This document shows positions 33,804 through 42,777 of a stretch of DNA of 56,468 nucleotides, one piece after another. Both the position numbers and the translations under genes were made by a program. The DNA comes from Blautia sp. (GTDB lineage: Bacteria; Bacillota; Clostridia; Lachnospirales; Lachnospiraceae): NCBI GenBank assembly GCA_021772055.1, contig JAETNR010000029.1, positions 1 to 56,468 on the forward strand. The letters run 5' to 3'. The notes under the pieces were generated by a model. The model was not told the DNA's origin. It did not search any database and worked only from the letters and a program-made list of their open reading frames with translations. Position 1 is the first letter of the stretch, and every line of letters begins with the position of its first letter.

Positions 33804-35551
33804 CCCTCATCCTCTGGTTTTACAGTATTTTGCCCAATTCCCAGATACGGCAGTACATTGGCAAAAATACTGCGCATCACCGGTGCCGCAATGGTTCCCC
33901 CATAATAAACTCCCTGGGGATTATGAATAATACAGATTCCAAGAACCCTGGGATCCTCCGCAGGCGCAAATCCCAAAAATGAGGAGATATACCGGTTGGC
34001 GCTTCTTGGAAGGGTCTGGGATGTGGCAGTCTTTCCCCCGATGGTATAGCCTTCTATTTTTGCATTTCTTCCGGAGCCCTGCGATACCACATGCTCCAGA
34101 ATATACCGCACCGTTTCTGAAGTTTTTTCCGAAACAATGCCTTCCTCTGCCGGGTATTCCAGCTTTTTGGCATAGGTATCATCCGGGCTTCGCACTGTCA
34201 CGCCAAAATGGGGCGTGATCCTTCTTCCGCCGTTGATCAGGCTGCTCACCGTAGTGGCTAGCTGAATTGGGGTAATCTGAAAGGACTGGCCAAAAGCAAC
34301 TGTCGCAAGCTCCACATTTCCCATATTTTCTTTTTTGTGCATGATCGTACCTGCCTCCCCGGGCAGATCCACTCCTGTTTTCTTCAAAAGGCCAAACTGC
34401 TGAAAATATTTGTAGTAATTGTCCACCCCAAGCCTAAGCCCTACTTCAATAAACACAGGGTTGCAGGAATTCTGTGCCCCCTCCACAAAGTTCTGAGAAC
34501 CATGGCCGTTTCTGTTTGCACAGTGAATTCTCCGGTCATCCACCACCTTATATCCCGGACAGTAGAATCTGTCATTTAAGGAGACGACCCCCTCCTCCAG
34601 CCCTGCAGACATGGTGATGATCTTAAAGGTAGAACCAGGCTCATAGGTATCATTCAGGCAGGGATTCCTCCACATCTGATTCAGGAGATCCTGCTTTTGC
34701 CCTGCATCCATCTTTGACGTATCCGCTTCTGTATTTAAAGTAAAGGGATCATTTAAGTCAAACTCCGGCACATTCACGCAGGCATAGATTTCTCCGTTCT
34801 GAGGATTCATAAGAAGCACGGAAACCCGCTCCGCCTGTTTTTCCTCCATCACCTTCAAAGCTGCCTGCTGGGCAAACTCCTGAATGTTGGCATCCAGACT
34901 TATCTGAAGATTGTCCCCCGGAACAGGATCTATACGGCTCTCTCCGATTTCATCGATCTCTACACCCCTGGCATCTGTGGTAGTGAGGATTTTTCCCGGT
35001 GTACCGCTTAAAACCTCTTCATACTTTACCTCAAGGCCGATGATTCCCTGATTATCCCCTCCGGTAAAGCCCAGAACCTTGGATGCCAGATTCCCGTAGG
35101 GATAATAGCGTTTATAATCTTCATCCACTTTTACCCCTGCAAGATTGTATTCCCGGATGGTATCCCCCACCGTTTTTTCCACATTGGTCCTGATCCGCTC
35201 AATGGAGGATACTTTTTCCACTCTTTTTCTTACAATTTCCTCACTTATCCCCAATTCCGCCGCAAGAATGCGGATAACTTTCTCCGGCTCCTTCACCTGG
35301 CTGTGGATTACCGAAATGGTACAGACCGTTTTATTTGCTGCCAGAACCTTTCCGCCTGCATCCAGGATTTCTCCCCGGGCAGCTTTAATATCACGTTCCC
35401 TCTCATGAAGGTCTTTTGCTTTTTCATAATAATAATCAGAGCGAAATCCCATAAGGTATACCAGCCTGCCAATCAGCCCCAGCATCATAAGGATGCAGCA
35501 AAGCCAGACCACCCACACCTTTTTTTTATGAAATGTCTTATTTTTTTTCAT
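33800..35551 (-). CDS. class B penicillin-binding protein, SpoVD-like
   Basis: This D,D-transpeptidase (583 residues) crosslinks peptidoglycan outside the membrane. One membrane segment lies at about 12-35. The dimerisation domain begins ERERDIKAARGEILDAGGKV. The transpeptidase motifs are SxxK at Ser307 (EPGSTFKIITM), SxN in NSCNPVF, and KTAT in IGGKTATSQTLP, where most relatives have KTGT. There is no PASTA domain at the end. It follows a second penicillin-binding protein across a hairpin. SpoVD/FtsI-type roles are possible, and the SEDS partner is nearby. Confidence 0.92.
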   Translation of the reverse strand: MKKNKTFHKKKVWVVWLCCILMMLGLIGRLVYLMGFRSDYYYEKAKDLHERERDIKAARGEILDAGGKVLAANKTVCTISVIHSQVKEPEKVIRILAAELGISEEIVRKRVEKVSSIERIRTNVEKTVGDTIREYNLAGVKVDEDYKRYYPYGNLASKVLGFTGGDNQGIIGLEVKYEEVLSGTPGKILTTTDARGVEIDEIGESRIDPVPGDNLQISLDANIQEFAQQAALKVMEEKQAERVSVLLMNPQNGEIYACVNVPEFDLNDPFTLNTEADTSKMDAGQKQDLLNQMWRNPCLNDTYEPGSTFKIITMSAGLEEGVVSLNDRFYCPGYKVVDDRRIHCANRNGHGSQNFVEGAQNSCNPVFIEVGLRLGVDNYYKYFQQFGLLKKTGVDLPGEAGTIMHKKENMGNVELATVAFGQSFQITPIQLATTVSSLINGGRRITPHFGVTVRSPDDTYAKKLEYPAEEGIVSEKTSETVRYILEHVVSQGSGRNAKIEGYTIGGKTATSQTLPRSANRYISSFLGFAPAEDPRVLGICIIHNPQGVYYGGTIAAPVMRSIFANVLPYLGIGQNTVKPEDEG

Positions 35552-35604
35552 AAAAAACCCCCGCCAAAGCTCATCATTTTAATATATGACGTCCACTGGC
35601 GGGG
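35552..35604 (-). terminator. terminator-like stem that also covers a ribosome-binding site
   Basis: CCCCGCCA and TGGCGGGG form an 8-bp stem around a loop with a smaller TCAT/ATGA pairing. T6 follows and runs directly into the ATG at 35551. The only Shine-Dalgarno-like sequence for that gene, GCGGGGG, is in the 3' arm, so the stem could limit both transcription and translation. Confidence 0.75.
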
Positions 35605-35644
35605 CTATGCTTTCTTCCAAAAGGATTCCCTCAAAATTCACATT

Positions 35645-37861
35645 CTATTCCAGGCCGGCTTCCTCGTTTGTCAGACCTTCGCTTTCCATATCATTTCCCA
35701 CAATGGGATCTGAATCATCCTCCAGAGGTGCCGGAACACTGGTGTCAGAAATTGCTTCTGGCAAAGTCCCGGCAACACCTGCAAGATTCTGGGACTTCAC
35801 GGTATTTCCGTTTTCATCATAAACATATTCTCCGTTTTCGTCCAGAAGATATCCGCTCTCATCAATGCGGTTTCCATCCATATCAATTCGGTTGCCTGCT
35901 CCGTCTACCATATTGCCTTCCATATCAAGATCCACACCGGATACACTTTTCAGATGTCCGTTAAATTCTTCCCACAGCTCTGTTTCCGGAATATAACCGT
36001 CCGAAGAGACCTCATCCGGCGCAATATTCAGGTAAGGAAGCAGATCTACCAGGATTCCCTGTGCAATATACTGGGGATAGGTACTGGTTGCCTGATTTTC
36101 CGCATTGGGCTCGTCTACCACCACATAGATCACCACCTGAGGATCATCTACAGGAGCAAATCCGATAAACGATACCACATATTTTTCATTACCTCTGGGG
36201 AATTTCTCTGCAGTACCGGTTTTTCCTCCGGAGCTGTATCCCTGCACCTTGGAATAGCGGCTGGTTCCCATTTCCACACTGGACTGCATATAGCTTCGGA
36301 TATTTGCGGAAATATTTTCGGAAATCGTCTGCTTCAGCAGCGTGGGGGTAATGGTTTTAATGGTCCCTCCGCTGGAATCCTTGATGGCAGAAACTACATG
36401 GGGCTGATAATAATAGCCTCCGTTGATGGTTGCACACATGGCGTTGATTTCCTGGATCATCGTACAGGTAAATCCCTGTCCGAAGGCGGAACACGCAAGC
36501 TCTGTTTCTCCCATAGTGTCAATGGTATGAATAATACCGCTGCCTTCATTTGGAAGATCAATTCCTGTTCTGGATCCGAAGTTAAACTGGCTCTGGGCTT
36601 TAATAAACTGTTCGCTCCCCATTCTTGCCGCAATCTGCATCATGCCGTCATTGCAGGAGTTTGCGATTACCTCAGCCAGAGTCTCTGTTCCATGGGCATC
36701 CGGGTAAACTGCACACTTGATAAATGTATCCGTACCAAAGCTCTGCCCGCTGTCACAAAGGAATGTATCATTAAAATTGATGCTGCCCTTTTCCAGAGCA
36801 GAAGCCATGACGATGGGTTTCACCGTAGAACCGGGCTCATAGGCATCTGTAACACAATAGTTGCTCCACATGGCATTCAAGGCTTCCACTGTCTGGGCAT
36901 CGTTCATCTGCTTAATCTCTTCTTCCGTATGCACCATTGACATATCCCTGGGTTCATTGAGATCATACCGGTCTCCCCCATCCATAGCCAGGATCTCACC
37001 TGTTTTGGGATTTTCCACGATCACGCCTACATTCTTGGCTCCCATCAGCTCATTGAAGCCATTTACATATTTCTCCACGATCTGCTGTACGCCCACATCC
37101 AGGGTAGTGACAATACTTTTTCCATTACTGGGCTCAATAATGGTCTGTTCCACATCAGAGCTGTTGTTGAAATAACCATACTGACGGCCGTCCGCACCGG
37201 TCAGGGTACTGTTGTAATATCCCTCCAGTCCGATATCTGCCGTATCCCTGGCCAGAGTAAAGCCGATGGTATCACAGGCCAGGCTGTGAAAGGGATAGGA
37301 ACGCAGATAATCCTCTTCGAACCAGACACCCTTGATATTCTGGCGTTCTTTTTCCTGTTCCTTTGTGATCCCCGTCAGCTCTGTGGCGGAAGCGTATTCC
37401 TCAAACGCCTTTTTCTCATCCATGGACAATTCTTTTTTCAGGATCTGATACTGGCTGTTTGCGGTAGAAGCACCGGTAAGTCTGGCTCGGATGTCATTCT
37501 CATCCAGTCCCAGAACCTCCGTCAGGGCACGGATGGTGGGTTCCGCATACGCTTCATCTGAGTTTACAGCTTTACAGTCCAGAATCACGCTGTACACCTT
37601 ATTGCTGGTAGCCAGAAGATTTCCGTTTCTGTCAAAAATATCCCCCCGCTTTGCGGGAAGGGTACGGTTTTCATACTTCTGCTGTGCCTGGCTCAGTACC
37701 TGCTTTTTATACTTATTTCCGCTGGTAGCGTTAATATAGGTAATCCGTGCCATTAATCCGAATAAAGCCAATAGTACTCCTCCAAAAAGTACTATCAGCT
37801 TCTTTCTCATGCTCTTATTAATTTTTCTTTGAGGAATCCTCGTATTCTTTTTTCTGCTCAA
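35645..37861 (-). CDS. class B penicillin-binding protein with acidic repeat tail
   Basis: This 738-residue D,D-transpeptidase is likely the division (FtsI/PBP2B-type) enzyme, since it follows ftsL. One membrane segment lies at about 21-45. The dimerisation domain has LPAKRGDIFDRNGNLLATSN (68-87). Catalytic motifs are Ser345 in EPGSTVKPIVM, SCN in NSCNDGMMQ, and KTGT in SGGKTGTAEKFPRG. About 100 extra residues follow the transpeptidase domain, including short repeats of a D-x-D-G-N-x-I-D type (MDGNRIDESGYLLDENGEY). It is 9 bp from ftsL. Confidence 0.93.
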   Translation of the reverse strand: MSRKKNTRIPQRKINKSMRKKLIVLFGGVLLALFGLMARITYINATSGNKYKKQVLSQAQQKYENRTLPAKRGDIFDRNGNLLATSNKVYSVILDCKAVNSDEAYAEPTIRALTEVLGLDENDIRARLTGASTANSQYQILKKELSMDEKKAFEEYASATELTGITKEQEKERQNIKGVWFEEDYLRSYPFHSLACDTIGFTLARDTADIGLEGYYNSTLTGADGRQYGYFNNSSDVEQTIIEPSNGKSIVTTLDVGVQQIVEKYVNGFNELMGAKNVGVIVENPKTGEILAMDGGDRYDLNEPRDMSMVHTEEEIKQMNDAQTVEALNAMWSNYCVTDAYEPGSTVKPIVMASALEKGSINFNDTFLCDSGQSFGTDTFIKCAVYPDAHGTETLAEVIANSCNDGMMQIAARMGSEQFIKAQSQFNFGSRTGIDLPNEGSGIIHTIDTMGETELACSAFGQGFTCTMIQEINAMCATINGGYYYQPHVVSAIKDSSGGTIKTITPTLLKQTISENISANIRSYMQSSVEMGTSRYSKVQGYSSGGKTGTAEKFPRGNEKYVVSFIGFAPVDDPQVVIYVVVDEPNAENQATSTYPQYIAQGILVDLLPYLNIAPDEVSSDGYIPETELWEEFNGHLKSVSGVDLDMEGNMVDGAGNRIDMDGNRIDESGYLLDENGEYVYDENGNTVKSQNLAGVAGTLPEAISDTSVPAPLEDDSDPIVGNDMESEGLTNEEAGLE

Positions 37862-37869
37862 ATAATCAC

Positions 37870-38451
37870 CTACTTGGTTTCAGGAACATCCTGATACTGT
37901 CTCACGTAACTGTTTTTTGATGTTTCATATGTCTTCTTCTGCTCATCGGAGGGGTATTTCATTCCCAGACGCCCGATGGCAATCTTTTTAATCTCATTCA
38001 GGTCAACATTGGAGGTTACCTGGCTTTCATATGCATCGTTATCCTCCCGCAATTGTGTCAGTTCTGATTCCAGCGCTGCTACTTCCTTGATCTGGGCTGT
38101 CACTTCTGCTTTTAACTGAAGATAATGTACACAAAAAAACAGTACAGCCACAGAAACCACAGCAAGAAAAACAACAAAGCCCCTGTTCATATTCAGGGCC
38201 TTCTCTCTGTTTCGCTGTGCCTGACGGCTTAACTGGCGGTTGGGATTCGCACTCTTGGTCCTTCTGTCTGCCTCCGCCTTTCTTGCTGCCCTGGCACGGT
38301 CTGCCTGAGGCGGCTTCCGGCGCCTCTCCGGAACCTCCTGAAGCCTTCTGACAGCGTTTCCCTCCACATACACTCCCCGGCTGTTCCCTGCACTATTCTG
38401 CTTTCTTCTTGTGGCTGTCGGTCTGCCTGTGTTTGTCATTTTATGCCTCAC
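37870..38451 (-). CDS. ftsL: FtsL-like division protein
   Basis: This 193-residue bitopic protein has a long basic cytoplasmic part, one membrane segment (about 92-112, GFVVFLAVVSVAVLFFCVHY) and a coiled coil after it (ITAQIKEVAALESELTQLRE-like, about 118-140). That architecture, together with its place between rsmH and the first penicillin-binding protein, identifies FtsL, which couples FtsW/FtsI to FtsQ. Sequence similarity in this family is low. The N-terminal part is longer and more basic than in most FtsL proteins. Confidence 0.8.
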   Translation of the reverse strand: MRHKMTNTGRPTATRRKQNSAGNSRGVYVEGNAVRRLQEVPERRRKPPQADRARAARKAEADRRTKSANPNRQLSRQAQRNREKALNMNRGFVVFLAVVSVAVLFFCVHYLQLKAEVTAQIKEVAALESELTQLREDNDAYESQVTSNVDLNEIKKIAIGRLGMKYPSDEQKKTYETSKNSYVRQYQDVPETK

Positions 38452-38482
38452 CTGACTCCTACTACTAACTTACCTGATACAT

Positions 38483-39421
38483 TTACCTGCTGCGCTCAAA
38501 AATTCTCAGCTTCGCACTTTTGGAACGGGGGTTTTCCTCCATCTCCCTTTCACTTGGGAGAATGGGTTTCCTGGTGATCATCCTGCCCTTGGACTTCTGT
38601 CCGCAGACACAAACCGGGAAATCAGCCGGACAGATACAGGGATTCTCATTCTTCCTGAAAATCGTCTTTACGATCCGGTCCTCCAGGGAGTGGAAGGTAA
38701 TAATACAGATCCTTCCTTCATCCCCCAGCATGTCGATCATTCCGTCCAGAGACTCCCGAAGAACATCCAGTTCTCTGTTCAGCTCGATTCGGATCGCCTG
38801 GAAGGTTCTCTTCGCAGGATGCCCTCCGGCCGCCTGAATCTTCATGGGAATCGCATGACGGATCACCTCCGTCAGTTCTCCTGTGGTCTCAATCGGTGCC
38901 TTTTGCCTTTCGGCAACAATGTGCTTCGCAATATTTTTTGCAAATTTATCTTCTCCGTAATCACGGATGATACGGTATAATTCTCTTTCCTCATAACCAT
39001 TGACAATGTCACTTGCTGTCTGGCTCTGCCGCCTATCCATACGCATATCCAGCGGGGCATCGTAACGGTAGGAAAAGCCTCTCTCTTCATTATCAAGCTG
39101 ATAGGAAGAAACTCCAAGATCCAGTAAGATTCCATCCACCTGATCAATTCCGCGGGCTTTCAGCTCATTTGCCATGTAACAATAATTGCTGCGAATGATC
39201 GTCGCTCTGTCTGAAAACGCAGCCATCCTCTCACTCGCAGCAATTATTGCATCTTGGTCCTGATCTATGCCAATAAATCTCCCCTTGGCAGAAAGTTTCT
39301 TACATACCTCCAGGGCATGTCCTGCTCCTCCTAAAGTTCCATCCACGTAGATTCCATCCGGCTTTACCCTTAAGCCTTCAATGGTTTCTTCCAGCAATAC
39401 AGATTTGTGTTTAAATTCCAT
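38483..39421 (-). CDS. rsmH: 16S rRNA m4C1402 methyltransferase
   Basis: RsmH (formerly MraW) methylates N4 of C1402 in 16S rRNA, using S-adenosylmethionine. The 312-residue protein begins [17 protein letters not shown], has the SAM loop [19 protein letters not shown] and [20 protein letters not shown], and ends with the SxKLRIFER stretch ([12 protein letters not shown]). I place the start at 39421 with AGGAG 6 nt upstream. It follows mraZ by 36 bp, the conserved order of the cluster. Confidence 0.97.
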   Translation of the reverse strand: MEFKHKSVLLEETIEGLRVKPDGIYVDGTLGGAGHALEVCKKLSAKGRFIGIDQDQDAIIAASERMAAFSDRATIIRSNYCYMANELKARGIDQVDGILLDLGVSSYQLDNEERGFSYRYDAPLDMRMDRRQSQTASDIVNGYEERELYRIIRDYGEDKFAKNIAKHIVAERQKAPIETTGELTEVIRHAIPMKIQAAGGHPAKRTFQAIRIELNRELDVLRESLDGMIDMLGDEGRICIITFHSLEDRIVKTIFRKNENPCICPADFPVCVCGQKSKGRMITRKPILPSEREMEENPRSKSAKLRIFERSR

Positions 39422-39457
39422 ATCCGTCTCCTGTTGGATTTCTTTCAAGCAAACCGC

Positions 39458-39889
39458 TTATATGATGATTCCCATGTCCTGCATACCTTCTGCAATGGCA
39501 TCCATATCATCATAACTGCTGTTCTCGCTCCACTTTTCTTTGCTCCAGACCTCAATCCTCTCCAGATTTCCGGTCAAAACCACATCCTTATCCAGACCGG
39601 CAAACTCCCGCAGCGTCTGAGGCACGAGAATTCTCCCCTGCTTATCCAGCTCACAGACAGTGGCTCCGGCTACAAAGAAACGTGAGAAGGTTCTTGCATT
39701 TTTGTTTGTAAGTGGTAATGCTCTGAGTTTTTTTTCAAAGGCTTCCCATTCATTCATCGGGAAAATAAAAAGACAGCCATCAAGTCCCTTCGTCAGGACG
39801 AACTCTTCCCCTAAGAGCTCCCTGAACTTAGACGGGATGATCAAACGACCCTTCATATCGATTGTATGGTTGTACTCTCCCATGAACAT
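39458..39889 (-). CDS. mraZ: transcriptional regulator MraZ
   Basis: MraZ is a ring-shaped AbrB-like DNA-binding protein that represses the dcw cluster by binding repeats in the leader. The 143-residue length is standard; two SpoVT/AbrB-like halves are visible (FMGEYNHTIDMKGRLIIPSK and TVCELDKQGRILVPQTLREF). I place the start at the ATG at 39889 as in other MraZ proteins; a GTG three codons upstream is possible. It is the first gene of the cluster, just downstream of its own boxes. Confidence 0.97.
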   Translation of the reverse strand: MFMGEYNHTIDMKGRLIIPSKFRELLGEEFVLTKGLDGCLFIFPMNEWEAFEKKLRALPLTNKNARTFSRFFVAGATVCELDKQGRILVPQTLREFAGLDKDVVLTGNLERIEVWSKEKWSENSSYDDMDAIAEGMQDMGIII

Positions 39890-39957
39890 GTAACTCACCT
39901 ACTCTCAGGAAATGTGATTCTCCCCTTCACATTTCCGGGGTGTGATGGTTTCTTCTG

Positions 39958-40002
39958 CCACATGTGCCCCATTAGCCACCACTATTCTCCACTTTCTACC
40001 AC
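39958..40002 (-). promoter_or_regulatory. MraZ operator: five GTGG-type repeats at 10-bp phase
   Basis: On the minus strand GTGGTAGAAA, GTGGAGAATA, GTGGTGGCTA and ATGGGGCACA follow each other directly, then TGTGGC one base out of phase. Direct TGG-containing repeats a helical turn apart are the known MraZ recognition pattern. They lie at the very start of the mraZ transcript, so binding would repress the cluster. Confidence 0.85.
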
Positions 40003-40012
40003 TTATGAGTCC

Positions 40013-40041
40013 ATTCTAAACCATTTATCTTAAAAATACAA
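40013..40041 (-). promoter_or_regulatory. promoter of the dcw cluster
   Basis: TTGTAT (40036-40041) and TAGAAT (40013-40018) are separated by 17 bp on the minus strand. The MraZ boxes begin about 10 bp downstream of the -10 box. Confidence 0.8.
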
Positions 40042-40101
40042 GAGTGAATCTAAGATTTTATAAATTTGTAATTTTTTTGTGGGGAGGTAAAAACTTGACG
40101 C

Positions 40102-40123
40102 GGGAGGGAGGCGGGGGTGGGGG
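40102..40123 (+). other. G-rich tract able to form a G-quadruplex
   Basis: The plus strand has four runs of three or more G within 22 bases (GGG-A-GGG-AGGC-GGGGG-T-GGGGG), meeting the usual G3+N1-7 pattern. On the minus strand the same DNA can form C/G-rich stems just after the lgt stop codon, so it may simply be part of a terminator. It lies between lgt and the dcw promoter. Confidence 0.6.
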
Positions 40124-40189
40124 CGTCCCCCAAAACCAAAAAAGCACCCCCACAGCCGCAAAAAATGCACGCTGCAAGGGCACTCCCCA

Positions 40190-41491
40190 CTATTCTATTC
40201 TTTCAGCCTCAGATAATCCTCCATCGCCAGATCCACCTTCCGGCTCAGCCAAAGGTTTCTCTCCAGATCCCCCCTGGACTGTATCCTTTGATTCAGCATC
40301 TTCCGAAGAATCCAAACCTTCAGATACGCCGTTCCTCTCAGGATCTTCTTCTGTATTTTCCTCAGGTTCGTCTCCATAGCCAGTATCGGCATCTCTCTCC
40401 GTCTGCTGTTCCCTGAAAGCCTCTTCCTGCTGTCTTTTAGCGGATGGGAGTGTTCCATCCCACTCGTCTTCCTCTTCCTGTACACCTTCCGACTTCTCAA
40501 AAGCTTCCGCCTGTTCTCCGGAATCTGACGCTGCAGTTCCGGCAGCAGCTCTCTTCTTCTCCTGCCTGTCAAGCTCAGCTTCCGCTTCTTCCTCTGCTGC
40601 ATAAAACGCCTCTCTTCTACGTTTCCGGGCAGCAGCCCGTTTTTTCTCCATGGATCTTCGTATCAAAGCTTCTGCTCCGAAAAACAGGAACAAAAATACT
40701 GACACGATCAGAGAGACTGACATTCTGGTTCCGGGTATGAGAATCTTATCCGTTCTCAGCCATTCCGTAAAGCACCGGATCAGCCCGTACAGAGCCAGAT
40801 ACCTCATAAAGATTTCTCCCTGGAACTTCTTTTTCCTCTGGCTTCCCAGAAGAAACATCAGAAGCAGTAAACAAAGAACACTTTCATATAAGAATACCGG
40901 ATGAGCCTGAATATAGGAAACGCCATCGATCACCGCCAATTTTTCCCGCATCTGTGCACTGACCTCATCGGTATGCACAGCAGATAACGGAAGCCGCATA
41001 GCAAAATAACCATCCGTATATTCTCCAAAGGATCCTCTGTTAAAAAAGTCTCCCCACCTTCCTATTATCTGTGCAATCAGAAGTCCTATACTGACAGTAT
41101 CTGCCATTTTCCAGAAAGAGCATTTCCTGATTCTGCAAAACAGAACCGCACCCAGGACACCGCCGAAGATCCCGCCGTAAATAGACAGTCCTCCGCTTCG
41201 GATATTGAGAATCTCCTGGATATTTCCCCTGTAAAGAGGCCAGGAAAATCCCACATAAAACAGCCTGGCTCCCCAAAGTCCGAAAATCATTCCCACCAGA
41301 ATCATTCCCAAATAACTATTGGGATCCTGTCCCCGTCTTTTCGCCTCCAATACCACAAAGGAAACTCCAAGAATCATGCCGATCGCAATCAAAATTCCAT
41401 AAAATGTAATTTCATATCCAAAAATACTGACCGATCTCCCCACATGGGCAAACTCTATGCCAATATTCGGAAAACCAATGGACATCTCCAT
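40190..41491 (-). CDS. lgt: prolipoprotein diacylglyceryl transferase, long acidic tail
   Basis: Lgt adds diacylglycerol from phosphatidylglycerol to the lipobox cysteine of prolipoproteins. The first 280 residues form the membrane enzyme, with the signature GRWGDFFNRGSFG at 144-156 and the YGGIFGG motif. Residues 281-433 are a hydrophilic, strongly charged extension, first Lys/Arg/Ala/Glu-rich, then Glu/Asp/Gly-rich, which is much longer than usual and of unknown function. It follows ychF by 12 bp and ends before the dcw promoter region. Confidence 0.93.
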   Translation of the reverse strand: MEMSIGFPNIGIEFAHVGRSVSIFGYEITFYGILIAIGMILGVSFVVLEAKRRGQDPNSYLGMILVGMIFGLWGARLFYVGFSWPLYRGNIQEILNIRSGGLSIYGGIFGGVLGAVLFCRIRKCSFWKMADTVSIGLLIAQIIGRWGDFFNRGSFGEYTDGYFAMRLPLSAVHTDEVSAQMREKLAVIDGVSYIQAHPVFLYESVLCLLLLMFLLGSQRKKKFQGEIFMRYLALYGLIRCFTEWLRTDKILIPGTRMSVSLIVSVFLFLFFGAEALIRRSMEKKRAAARKRRREAFYAAEEEAEAELDRQEKKRAAAGTAASDSGEQAEAFEKSEGVQEEEDEWDGTLPSAKRQQEEAFREQQTERDADTGYGDEPEENTEEDPERNGVSEGLDSSEDAESKDTVQGGSGEKPLAEPEGGSGDGGLSEAERIE

Positions 41492-41503
41492 AGAACACCT
41501 TCA

Positions 41504-42601
41504 TCATACATTAAAGCGGAACAGAATCACATCTCCATCCTGCACAACGTATTCTTTCCCTTCCATGCGCACCAGGCCCTTCTCTCTTGCACCTGCATAG
41601 GAACCACAGTCAAGAAGATCCTGATAATTGACAACTTCTGCTTTAATAAAGCCACGTTCAAAATCCGAGTGGATCTTACCTGCTGCCTGAGGCGCCTTTG
41701 TCCCGATCTTAATGGTCCATGCTCTCGTCTCATCTTCACCGGAAGTCAGAAAGCTCATCAGGCCAAGAAGGCTGTAGCTTGCACGCACCAGCTTCTCAAG
41801 ACCGGATTCATTAAGCCCCAGATCCTCCAGGAACATTTTCTTCTCGTCGTCTTCCAGCTGGGCGATCTCTTCCTCGATCTGAGCACAGATCACAAATACC
41901 TCACTGTTCTGTTCTGCTGCATATTTTTTCACGGCACTTACATGGGCATTGGAAGCAGCATCATCTGCAAGCTCATCCTCCGCTACATTGGCAGCATAAA
42001 TCACCGGTTTTGCAGTGAGCAGATTGTAAGTAGCCATCCAGCCCTCTTCATCTTCGGACTCCGGCTCCAGGGTAATGGCAAGCTGGCCATTTTCCAGGTG
42101 CTCCTTCACTTTCTTAAGGAACTCCAGTTCTTTGGCAGCTTCCTTATCCATTCTGGCAGTCTTGGTTACTTTGGAGATCCTTCTCTCCAGAATCTCCAGA
42201 TCAGAGAATATCAGTTCCAGATTGATTGTCTCAATATCACGAAGCGGATCGATCGTTCCATCCACATGCACCACATTTGCATCTTCAAAGCAGCGAACCA
42301 CATGCACAATAGCATCTACTTCACGGATATTGGCCAGGAACTGGTTTCCAAGTCCCTCTCCCTTGGACGCTCCCTTTACCAGTCCGGCAATATCCACAAA
42401 CTCAATCACAGCAGGAGTCACCTTTTTAGAATGATAAAATTCTCCCAGAAGTTTCAGCCTTTCATCCGGCACAGTTACGATCCCCACATTCGGGTCAATG
42501 GTGCAGAACGGATAATTGGCAGATTCTGCCCCTGCCTTTGTCAAAGAATTAAATAATGTACTTTTTCCCACATTCGGAAGACCGACAATCCCCAGTTTCA
42601 T
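41504..42601 (-). CDS. ychF: ribosome-binding ATPase YchF/OLA1
   Basis: YchF is an Obg-related P-loop protein that prefers ATP and binds ribosomes; it is linked to stress responses and to selection of start sites. The 365-residue length is standard. The P-loop [20 protein letters not shown], the switch [20 protein letters not shown] and the C-terminal TGS-like domain ending [11 protein letters not shown] are all present. It is the first gene of an operon with lgt and has its own promoter. Confidence 0.97.
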   Translation of the reverse strand: MKLGIVGLPNVGKSTLFNSLTKAGAESANYPFCTIDPNVGIVTVPDERLKLLGEFYHSKKVTPAVIEFVDIAGLVKGASKGEGLGNQFLANIREVDAIVHVVRCFEDANVVHVDGTIDPLRDIETINLELIFSDLEILERRISKVTKTARMDKEAAKELEFLKKVKEHLENGQLAITLEPESEDEEGWMATYNLLTAKPVIYAANVAEDELADDAASNAHVSAVKKYAAEQNSEVFVICAQIEEEIAQLEDDEKKMFLEDLGLNESGLEKLVRASYSLLGLMSFLTSGEDETRAWTIKIGTKAPQAAGKIHSDFERGFIKAEVVNYQDLLDCGSYAGAREKGLVRMEGKEYVVQDGDVILFRFNV

Positions 42602-42709
42602 TTTCTATATCTCCTTTAAAATTCCTTTATTTTATAGGGTTTATACTTTGATACGCTCTTACCCGTCAGGCTCCTTTCCATAAAAAGGAGCTCCAATATA
42701 GCAATTAAA

Positions 42710-42738
42710 AGATTACCACAATGGAGCTTCAAATTCAA
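42710..42738 (-). promoter_or_regulatory. promoter of ychF-lgt
   Basis: TTGAAT (42733-42738) and TAATCT (42710-42715) are separated by 17 bp on the minus strand. A GGCTCCTTT/AAAGGAGC stem (about 42668-42692) lies in the leader just after the start and could be an RNA regulatory stem. Confidence 0.6.
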
Positions 42739-42777
42739 TGTTAATCAGATATTTTTTCATAATACTTCTTTAATCGC

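Noticed and set aside
35954..36940. Open frame of 328 codons on the plus strand
   Set aside because: It is antisense to the transpeptidase domain of a penicillin-binding protein and contains no known motif.
40044..40379. Plus-strand frame with a GGGGAGG site before a TTG
   Set aside because: Most of it is antisense to the lgt tail, and the protein is proline/serine-rich low complexity arising from the acidic codons on the other strand.
42713..42760. Possible 15-codon leader peptide before ychF (MKKYLINIEFEAPLW)
   Set aside because: It has no ribosome-binding site and overlaps the ychF promoter boxes, so it would not be on that transcript.
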